A stretch of DNA of 64,000 nt, from positions 95,005,795 through 95,069,794 of the forward strand of contig OW386293.2 of NCBI GenBank assembly GCA_936432065.2, in the 5' to 3' direction. Both the position numbers and the translations under genes were made by a program. The notes beneath the pieces are model-generated. The model worked only from the letters and a program-made list of their open reading frames with translations, was not told the DNA's origin and did no database searches. The stretch comes from Rutpela maculata (lineage: Eukaryota; Arthropoda; Insecta; Coleoptera; Cerambycidae). Shown here piece by piece: positions 44,531 through 54,106 of this stretch (positions within the stretch are counted from its first letter, which is position 1; every line of letters starts with the position of its first letter).

Positions 44531-46319
44531 GTCACCATTATGGCCAAAATCTGACAGCGATAATTAGTGAAATTTATTCATTTGTGGCTAGAATGGTAGT
44601 AGATGTAATGATTGGTGAAACACAAAAGGGATACGATGAATTAATGAGTGACCTACAACATGATTAGGTGTTTTCACATTATTTAAAAGTCGAAAATGGA
44701 AAGTACTTCCAGCATTTGATACTTTTCTGGCAAAAATCTTTATAATCTTTTTAAAACCAATATAAATTCAAAGGAGATATTTCCTGCCAAAAAAATCCGA
44801 GTGTACGAATTAGACACAATACTTGCACCTGCTCTCTTAAGATGTACGCTGCATATGACACCAAATGGTGACATCCGACTCCCCCACTGTGCGGGTGACA
44901 CCTTATAGCGCATTTTAAAAAACATGTACAGCCGCGAGAACTGTTTTGTGGGTTAAAATGAGCACACAATTATTTATTGTTAAACATGTTTTATTGGAAC
45001 GCACAACCTACGCCAAACATTTGACATAGCCAAACTAAAAACTTTTAGTCAGCTTTTATTGACATCGTACAAAAACCTCTGTATTTAATATCTCTTACGC
45101 AGCGAACATGTTAAGGTCATCTCTTGAGATCGTTCATCGAGATTGTTCATCCTAGCTGAAATATTTTTATATAAATAAAGGGTAGGTTAGGTTAGATGTA
45201 AAAAACTACCATTTATATGAGTACTGCAAGGTAACATACCAACCTGTCATTCAATATGTTAGGCATAATAGATTGTAGCACCTCCAAGACTTCAAGACTC
45301 AAAGTACAAAGCTGTTTCAAAACCATAACTCACTGATTTGCAATACTCCCACAGGATTCCCACCAACCTAGAAATCGGGAAAAGTTATAAAAGTCAAGGG
45401 ATTTGAACAAAATCCGGGAATTCCAGTTATCATTCACAAAATGCTTAGGTTTTCTACTGTAGAGTATGATAAATGTTCATATTTTGGTCCTGGAAAATGA
45501 AAATTTTGCAATGGTGGTGGGAAACCTATGCCAATAGGAAGGAATTGTTTGGTGGTAGATCTGGTGGTCCTTCGAGGGTTCGAAGCAAAATGAAAATAAA
45601 CAATTAACAAACCCTTGCTGATATACAGTGGACAGAAGTAAATTGGTCATATTAATGTCGATGTTTGCACCTCAGCGGTTTTTACTATATAATAGTCCTA
45701 TTATTTATTCACAAAGAAAGCCACTTATTAAACGTTGAAAGTATTGAGTTTTCTTTCTATACCCATCAATCCTCTGTTGCTAAACTAAATTACCTCTCTT
45801 GTACATTGTCTAAAGTTTCTATTTATGTTTTTCAATTCTGAAATACATAGATTAAGAAAAGGATATTGATCCTTTTACTACATTTTATTGCATATCCTGA
45901 TAACAAAAGAAAAGTTAGCTGAAAAGTAAAAATAAGTAACCTTTTTAGCATGGGATGCAACATCTTTCAGCTCTTAGAGGCTTACTATATTTTCCTCTAA
46001 AAAGTGTTTGATTTTGCTATAATAAATTGTTACTCTCCAGGGACAGCAATCTAAATACTTTGTATCATACAGAGCTGGCCGGACTGAAACTTCAAAAGAA
46101 CTTAGAATGTGTAAGGCAAGAATAAAGCTAGTATTAAAGATATTAGACAGAGAAATAATATGTCTGCAGATAGCATTTTGTGATCGAGTGCATAACCGAA
46201 GCGATGCCATGTTATCACTTTGACATCAATGCAAATTCTAACTGTCTTTGTAATAATGGCCTGGCCAGCACGGTACGTTAGGCCAACCGATTTAGCCTGT
46301 GATTTATAAAAAACTGGAA
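44531..46319. other. Intron spacer, little recognised
   Basis: AT-rich with no convincing ORF. ATACAGTGGACAGAAGTAAATTGG near 45622 resembles a Tc1-like terminus, but no partner was found. Confidence 0.4.
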
Positions 46320-47739
46320 TTAATTACAAAACATTTCAAACTTTGATGAAAGTTGTATGTTCACCAAGAAAAAAGTAAAAAATTTTACCCCTTCTACGAG
46401 CCGGCAGGATTGTTTAAATTGCAAAAAATAATTAATTAATGATAGAAGGAAGAAAAAATATGTAAGAGTCGCAAAATTAGGAAACCGTAGATTGGATTGT
46501 TTCTCATTCTTTTCCAAGTTTGCGAACATTTTCGATATCGGCAATATTGATAATAATTTATAAATAATTCATGTTTTTGTTTATTGCTCAGCGAAAAAGT
46601 TTCTAGACAGACGCAAACTTAGGAAATACTTTTAAAAAGGGCCATGAACATTTTCAAAGATTTGCCACCTTCTGCAATTTCCGCAACATATTTTTTTTCT
46701 CAATAAATACTGAATAATCGTTAATTTAGTATAATTGGTATGTTGAAATAAAGCAAAACATTTTTTCTGGTGGCAAATGTACAAGTGGCTATGAATAATA
46801 TATATAATTTGCCCCCTCTAATGATGTTGACAGCTTTGTAAAATTTTATTTTATTTATTTCTCTTTTTTTTTGCAGCATATGAAAATATTGCAAAAGGTT
46901 CACGATATTGGCAAATGCTTTGATATTTATCTATTAACGTAAATTGTAACTTGCCTCCTTGGTAGAAGGTCGGGAAATATAAACAGTATGTTTTTATTTT
47001 TGGTATATATGGAATTAATGCAAAGGATTTGCAAATTTGAGAAGTAGTTCAAATCTCAGTTCGTAACATCGATTTTAATTTGCCCCCTTATATGACGTAT
47101 GGAAGTGTGATTCAGTGACGGCAAAACGTGATCAATCCAGGTGGGTAGTGCAGAGGGGAGGGATTATTAATTATGATCAGGAATTCTTAAACATCGACCT
47201 ATTTTTTATTTTTCGCTCAAATTTCAGGTGGGTAATTCCCCACCTACAGATTTTTGTCTCTTCCACCGGCCCTGGTGTGATTGAGTGTTCACTTAGCAAT
47301 TTTTCATCGTCACTATATTTATAGTCGTTATGCTCAGAGAGGATCTGCAGTAAAGTTAGAGTCCATGTGATAACTTTTTTTTTTATAGTATGTAATGTCT
47401 AGAACACAATTATGTTAGTTACCGACCGAAGAAGTTCGTAGTTTAGTTGTTCATAACAACTGAACTACAGACTTTTTCCAACCAACATATTCGTGTTCTG
47501 GACATTGAAAACTATTTAAAAAAAAAGTTATTGCACGCACCCTAACTTTGCTACAAAACTCCTTAGGGAGCTAAGAGAATTAAATTCGACAATGGTTACG
47601 TCTGTAAAATAGAATAAAATCTATATTTATTGGGGGAAGGGATGGGAAGGGAAGGAAGGGAAATGAGGTAAAAGAATTGCTTTCACACATCCCATCGTTA
47701 AATCACAAAAAACGGTCACATTACTGCAGGAATATTTAT

Positions 47740-49050
47740 GAATTTTTAGCAACTAAGGACCCCGGAACAAAACCTATGAAAATGTTGATTCGGTGGAATC
47801 GGCTAAAATTTTGGTATTTTGTAGTTCAAATCATGCTGATCAAAAGTTCTTATTACATCAAGCCAATCCTATGGACAGTTTTTGAGATACAGCTTATCAA
47901 AGTTAGGTAATTTGCGTCATTTTAGACATTCAAGAACTTTTTACTCTTAAACTATTAATTTTAGCAAAAAATTTCAAGGGTCAAAATATTTTTGTTTAAG
48001 TTCAATAAAGCTCAAGAATTTTTTTCTGAATTTTTTTATCAATTTTTAGGTTAGGTAAAATATATATATGTCATATTTTAGCATGCTTCGGTGGGATTGG
48101 CTGAAACTTTGCTATTTTGTAGTTAAAGTCATGCTGATCAAAAATTCCTATTGCACTGAGTCTATCCTATGAGTGGTTTTCGCTCCAGGAGTGCTTGAAG
48201 GTCCTAACAACGAGGTAACGGGTAATCTATATGTATGTGTTTATGAATTGCTTCCAGTGCATTTGTGTACTACGTGCATGCGTTTGTGCATAGGTATATG
48301 CCAGTGTATACAGGGTTATCCGGAAATATCGATGACAAACTTCTGGTGCAGATTCTACATACAAAAATATGTCTGCAAATACCTTGAGCTACAGCCCTTT
48401 GAAAATGGCACCCGCAAAATCTGATTATTATTTTATATTTCAGAAACCTTTTGATTTACAGGGACGCGATTTTACACACATATTAACAATAATACAAGCT
48501 TATTTTTACATTACATTACATTACATTTTTGTGCACGTGCACAAACACGCTGGAAGCCATTCATAAACACATACATAGATTACCCAATACCTCGTTGTTA
48601 GGACCTTCAAGCACTCCTGGAGCGAAAACCACTCATAGGATCGACTCAGTGCAATAGGAATTTTTAATCAGCATGACTTTAACTACAAAATAGCAAAGTT
48701 TCAGCCAATCCCACCGAAGCATGCCAAAATATGACATATATATATATTTTACCTAACCTAAAAATTGATAAAAAAATTCTTGAGCTTTATTGGACTTGAA
48801 CAAAAATATTTCGACCCTTGCAATTTTTTGCTAAAGTTAATAGTTTGGGAGTAAAAAGTTCTTGAATGTCTAAAATGACGCAAATTACCTAACTTTGACA
48901 AGCTGTATCTCAAAAACTGCCATAGGATTGGCTCGATGTGATAAGAACTTTTGATCAGCATGACTTGAACTACAAAATACCAAAATTTCAGCCGATTCCA
49001 CCGAATGAATATTTTCATGGGTTTTGTTCCGGGTTCCTTTATCATTTTTA
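47740..49050. repeat. Inner fold-back, arms about 540 bp
   Basis: 47740-48280 (GGTGGAATCGGCTAAAATTT, GTTAGGTAATTTGCGTCATT, GAGTGCTTGAAGGTCCTAAC) is inverted at 48530-49050 with high similarity. The loop of about 250 bp holds no gene. Each arm also contains a diverged internal direct repeat built on TAGTT-AA-TCATGCTGATCAAAA. Confidence 0.88.
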
Positions 49051-49179
49051 AACAAATTGATTACTTAATTTGCTCAACTGAATATAACAATCTGTAACAG
49101 ATATCATTGAAATGTGCATTATTGTATCACTATTACGGTTTTATTAGAATGTAATGAAAATTTCGTGATAATATAATTA

Positions 49180-49630
49180 TTCAAATACGTTTAGCCTTCT
49201 TCGAAGACGACGGTCCAGCATCATCAGAGGAAGGTTCATCTATTTCTTGGTCTAGTTCAAACATTTTTCTAGAATCATCTTGTATGTCTCCTTTCCGTGA
49301 ATATTCATCAGACTGTGGATGCTATTTCCCAATATCTGAAAAGGTATCCAATGCTGACCATATTCATTATTTTGAGAGAGCCAACGATCCATCTCGATAG
49401 TTGATTCATCATCTCCGTCATTTTCGAAATGCTCTATTTCTCTTGAGTTCGAACAAGATTGTCCATTACAATAATAACAAGCTTCAGAACATTTGAAACC
49501 TCTCTTTTTGAAAAATAACTAGTATCTCAACGTTCGTCTCTGTTCTGCGAATTACGCTAAGAAGGAAGGAAAGTTTGTCCGCATCAGGTCAGAGTGCATT
49601 CCACAACCACATGCAAAGGGAACACTGTTT
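49180..49630 (-). pseudogene. Cysteine-rich tail of the DGAVIVH-type family, second copy
   Basis: The minus frame reads KKRGFKCSEACYYCNGQSCSN, followed by an acidic stretch and, in another frame, DEPSSDDAGPSSSKKAKR. The C-x-x-x-C-x-x-C-x-x-x-x-C spacing resembles the tail of the gene at 22083-23900 and related insect proteins. It is interrupted just upstream by a hAT element. Only the tail remains. Confidence 0.45.
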
Positions 49631-49639
49631 ACTCTTGGA

Positions 49640-50410
49640 CAGGGTGTATTAAATAGGTGGTCCGACGTACGGCACTTTCCTATTATAATAATGGCTTCAT
49701 AAGTGCATGGTTACTATTTACTTTAGTAGATGGCACAAGCAATAAGGTCCTACAATTACCTGGGCATGTGCATCGTATAACTAACATAACCTCAAATTTT
49801 AGGGTTTTTTTAGTTTATTCTCATTTTTAATGTTTGTATAGGCATTTTTAGCTTGGAGTCATACTGGCTCCAGGCAAATATTTAAGAATTCACGCAAATA
49901 ATTTTTCAACATTGTTGATTAATAAAAATAGACGGCTAATTATAGGTTAGATTCCTAATCTGCAAAAAGTGTCTTATTTTATTGTAACAAACTATTTAAA
50001 ACTTCATACACATTGCGTTGAACTTGATTTTGGTTGAAAGTACAGGAACCACGTAGAAATTTTAATAATAGCTACGTAATACTTGTAAATATTAAGAAAT
50101 ATATATTTTTGAGGTTAGCTATGGCGACACGGGCAATGCTGCATGTAGTGTTGCATATATTCTTTCAACGTTTTAATTTAGCTACTTAATGTCAGATGTC
50201 ACTTGACACTTGTTCCACTAAACAAAAACAAATGGCCGGGAATGTATGCAACACTGTATGCACGTATGCACAGAACCTGTAAAATTATCTATCTATGCGT
50301 AAGTAATGAGAGAATTTATTGGTCCTGCCATCTATTACATTATGTACAAAGTAAGCACTTATGAAGCCACTGTGAGGGTTGTCGTTGTACCACCTATTTA
50401 ATACACCCTG
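49640..50410. mobile_element. hAT-type element with CTCTTGGA duplication
   Basis: The termini CAGGGTGTATTAAATAGGTGG and, inverted, CCACCTATTTAATACACCCTG are near perfect. CTCTTGGA lies just outside both ends (49632-49639, 50411-50418). 771 bp, no transposase, so non-autonomous. It sits inside the giant fold-back. Confidence 0.9.
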
Positions 50411-51260
50411 CTCTTGGACATGAATAGTTTTTCAAATTTCCTAACGTCATACAAGGGGGCAAATTAAAATCGACTTTACACGTTGAGTTTTGAACTGCTC
50501 CACAAATTTGCGAATCTTTTGCATTAATAACATATTATATAAAAAATTTAAAAAAACAAACGTAAATTATTTATATCTCCTGACCTTGTACAAGGAGGCA
50601 AATTAGAATTTACGTTATTAGATAAATTTGGAATTGCTTGCCAATTTTGCGGACCTTTTGCGATATTTCCATATGTTGCAAAAAATGGGAAATAAATATT
50701 TGTCACCAAAGAAAAAAATGTTTTACTTTATTTCAACATACCAGTTATACTAAATTAATAATTCTTCAGTATTGAGAAAAAAATATGTTGCGAGAATTGT
50801 GGAAGGCGGTAAATCTTTTAAAACATTCATGGCCCTTTTTAAAAGTATTTACTAAGTTTGCATCTCTTTAGAATTTTTTTCGCTCATCAATAAACAAAAA
50901 CATGAATTATTTATAAAATTATCTATGTTGCCGATATCGAAAATATTCGCAAACTCGGAAAACAATGAGAAAAAATCCAATCTACAGTTTCCTAATTTTG
51001 CATATCTTCTCTTCCTTCTATCATTAATTATTTGTTTTTTGCAATTTAAACAATCTCGCCGGTTTCATAGAAGGGGGGCAAAATTTTATAGTTTTATTTA
51101 ACACTAATGTACAACTTTTATCAAAGTTTGGAAGGTTTTGTAATTAACTCCAGTTTGTTGTTTAAAAGGACTGGCCTATGTGTTATAATCAAAAACAAGA
51201 CCCATCCTGAAACTGTTAAAATCCATTGCTCATCATCAATAATTTTTGTTACTTTTCCAG

Positions 51261-51532
51261 CACTGAACTGGAGTACCACGGTGGTGTTGAAGCCCCTATC
51301 GAGGAAACGACTGCTGGTTTTGCAATCGTGATTAATGGCCACTCATTGGTGCACTGCCTTCATCCCCAAATGGAGAGGCTCTTTCTAGAAGTTGTAATGC
51401 AATGCAGATCTGTCATATGCTGTAGGGTGACGCCGTTGCAGAAAGCTTTGGTTGTGGAACTCATTAAGAAGAGCAAACAGGCTGTCACTTTGGCAGTCGG
51501 TGATGGTGCCAATGATGTATCTATGATAAAAG
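51261..51532 (+). CDS. ATP8B: ATP8B exon, P domain with GDGAND
   Basis: Starts after ACTTTTCCAG, completes a serine codon, then TELEYHGGVEAP. It includes FAIVINGHSLVHCL, the VICCRVTPLQKALVVELIK block and LAVGDGANDVSMIK; the GDGAND aspartates coordinate magnesium at the phosphorylation site. Ends in phase 1 before GTTAGT. The upstream intron carries two giant fold-back repeats, the nearer of which ends about 115 bp before this exon. Confidence 0.96.
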
Positions 51533-52103
51533 GTTAGTATAGTTGACTACGCACTTGTTATACGTATAAAAAATGTCGGCAACTTTGGCAGTGTGGTAAA
51601 ACCAAAGACGCCAACATTTTTTGAGTGCTTAGTATATCCGAAGCCAACTATATATATGTTGAATTTGTATTATATGACTAGCTGACACACATATCTTAAT
51701 ATATTATATTTATTAAATACTGGGTGGCTCATCCGATAGGGACGGTTTTGTAACTTTTGAATGGCCGAATGGTTTTTTTCCAAATTTGGTGTAGTGATAT
51801 GAGATGAAATTTCCAATTATATGATCTAAAGAACTGAAATGGCCGACTTCAGATTTCGATGCAATTGACTTGAAAATCAAGGCCGAAGCATGCAACAGGA
51901 AAATACTTCGCAAATTAGTTACGCATGATTAGAAATAAGAGTATATGATGTCTCATTTCGTGTTTGAACCTGGAGCCAGATGTTCCTTTTTCGGTATATG
52001 ATTCGGCCAAAGCTTCGTGCATCGGCGAAATTTAGGATAAATATTCGGTATTCGGACGAAGTGGAAAAGACCTGCTTCGGCGCATCCCTAAAACTTAGTA
52101 CAA
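51533..52103. other. Intron stretch with a hAT terminus fragment
   Basis: The sequence around 51990-52090 is rich in TTCGG/CCGAA and ends TTCGGCGCATCCCTAA, inverse of the TTAGGGATGCGCCGAA type of hAT terminus; the partner end was not found. Otherwise nothing. Confidence 0.35.
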
Positions 52104-52496
52104 CAGGGTTCGGACTCTTATGGAAAATCTGAAGAACCTGGAAAATTCAGGGAAATTTAAAAACCCTAAAAAAATCATGGAACTCTTAGGGAAATTTAAA
52201 TATTTCGCTAAAATCATGGAATTTTGAGTCACGATATGGAAAACAATAAACTACTTAGGAGCTCCCACTGTTATTTTAAATTATTTTTAAACTGCAATCT
52301 TCGTTCGTCCACTTAATGTCGATTTTATACTGCAAATTTTTTATCAAATTGAAAATTAAAGTAAAAATTAATTGATTACCTAAAATTACGTTTCACATAA
52401 TGATAATAATTATTTGCCACCGAAGAACATTTTTTTTGTCATGGAAATCCTGGAAAATTCAGGGAATTTTTTTAGCTATGTAATGTTTGAACCCTG
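52104..52496. mobile_element. MITE with CAGGGTTC ends
   Basis: Starts CAGGGTTCGGACTC and ends GTTTGAACCCTG, with inner GGAAAATTCAGGGAA on both sides. TACAA flanks both ends (52099-52103, 52497-52501), a 5-bp duplication rather than the 8 bp usual for hAT. Non-coding, 393 bp. Confidence 0.65.
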
Positions 52497-53009
52497 TACA
52501 AAGAGAAAGTAGACATTATGCATATCTCAACAATTACTGGAATTTGATAATGATACTCATTTGTGTGAGAACTTTCATCTCAAAAGCAGTACACAACACA
52601 CTAAAACCATATGTGCATTGCACGGGCATAATTCTTTATCGTTTCAGCTGTAGTTGACGCATGCGCCGTTTATGTATGGCATATGGTCCCGCAGAAGTGC
52701 CGTTTTTATAAGGCATTCCTCTGGTGAAGAAATTTGAATGAGCCGTTCAACTACGGCAACCGTTTTTCGAGGTTGTAATTTTTAAAGTTGGGTGTATTTA
52801 AACGGTGGCCGTCCCGAGAGCAAAAATAACCTTTAAACGTGTATATATACGGCAGACGGCGGTGGGACAAAGTCAGGAAAGCCGTTAATATACGGCAACC
52901 GTCCTTAAAAGGTTAAGTCTAATCGCAGTGACAGTGCTTTGTTTCTACCGTAAAGGTTTATAAGTAAATTAAATGTAAAACAAACCACTTGTCACTACAA
53001 TTAGGCTAA

Positions 53010-53143
53010 AGACGATCCAGCTGTCGGGAGCTAACATTGTTGGTACGCTTTGAAGATTGGTTGGAATTCCAGCAGACAAGTTCACTTTTACGAACGAGTT
53101 CTAAGCATTTCGACAATGCTGGCTCCCGACAGTTGGATCGTCT
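53010..53143. repeat. Hairpin MITE, 33-bp stem
   Basis: AGACGATCCAGCTGTCGGGA at the left pairs with TCCCGACAGTTGGATCGTCT at the right, about 28 of 33 stem bases matching, with a 68-bp loop. Upstream, 52690-52910, the motif TACGGCAACCGT occurs twice. Confidence 0.7.
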
Positions 53144-53660
53144 GTAGACCCCTCAAGTATTTAAATTGCCAACTTCTGTTTCAAGACTCTTTGTTTTTGT
53201 ATTATACCTTATTTTTTATTAATGGAAGGGAATTTTCTTGGGTGAATTATTCCTCGGGTTGTTTAGAACATGGGAGGAACGTATAAAACAATAGTATTAA
53301 ATGCCTGCTTTTTGCAAAATATTTGCTGTACTTTTCTGTTTTACCTTTTGTAAATCTTACGAAATCATCTACAGTTTGTTTTTTGAAGTCGCTGTGGGCT
53401 AAAAATTGATAGATGAGTTATGACGATTTAATATTTTCGCATTTTCGACGCCCCATTCAGATACATTTTTACAATTAAAAAATGGTGCGTTCTAGGTAAA
53501 AAATAAAATTCAAAGCTCATTTTATTGTCCTTATTTTCATTTTTCTGTCATTCTGCGATGAAAATTATTGTGTTGACCCGAAATTCGCAAAAAGTACGAA
53601 TGTGGTAAATCTATGTTGCTCTGTTTATTCGATTTTTGTGGTTCAACACACAATACATAT

Positions 53661-54091
53661 TGTAACGTGTTTCCACCCTTAGGAAACTACCCCTTGCAAA
53701 ATCCGTGGGTTCCAAAAATTATAACAAGAGATTGTCCACTAACACACTTTATTAAATATTTACTGGATACTTCACAATACTATTGTTAATTTAAATACAC
53801 TTTACTGACTAAAAATCACAACTCTTAACCTCACTTTCTATACTTTCTCAACTACTGAACTACTCGCCGAGAATGCGGTTGGTCTTTTATACCTAAAAAT
53901 GACAGATCTCGATTGTTCTGTGATGACGCCACCATTCTCTAGAGAATTCCAGATGTCACTTTGGAATCTTCTGGTAGGTTCTTTTTCGAGTAGGTGCAAA
54001 TACACTACATTCATTCAGACATTCGATCTGTTGAAGTCTGCCTACTTTTTAGTAACATAACCTTAAATTTTAAGGGGTGCAACATATTACA
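53661..54091 (-). repeat. 3' LTR
   Basis: 431 bp, the left copy on the map and the 3' LTR of the minus-strand element. It is preceded on the element's strand by the purine-rich tract at 54094-54106. I saw no difference from the other LTR. Confidence 0.95.
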
Positions 54092-54093
54092 CT

Positions 54094-54106
54094 GCCCCCT
54101 CCTTAA
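54094..54106 (-). promoter_or_regulatory. Polypurine tract
   Basis: AAGGAGGGGGCAG on the minus strand just before the 3' LTR, the expected plus-strand primer of an LTR element. Confidence 0.7.

Larger units (their letters stand above)
46320..51145. repeat. Giant fold-back repeat, outer arms about 700-780 bp
   Basis: 46320-47107 is the inverse of 50437-51145. Matched blocks are ATCATTAATTATT with its partner, CCGATATCGAAAAT against ATTTTCGATATCGG, ATAAACAAAAACATGAATT, GGGCCATGAACATTTT, and the repeated AATTTGCCCCCT motif. An inner pair (47740-48280 and 48530-49050) and unrelated inserts lie between. It ends about 115 bp before the ATP8B exon at 51261. Confidence 0.85.

Noticed and set aside
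44740..44969. Two overlapping minus-strand frames
   Set aside because: No family resemblance and no support from neighbours.
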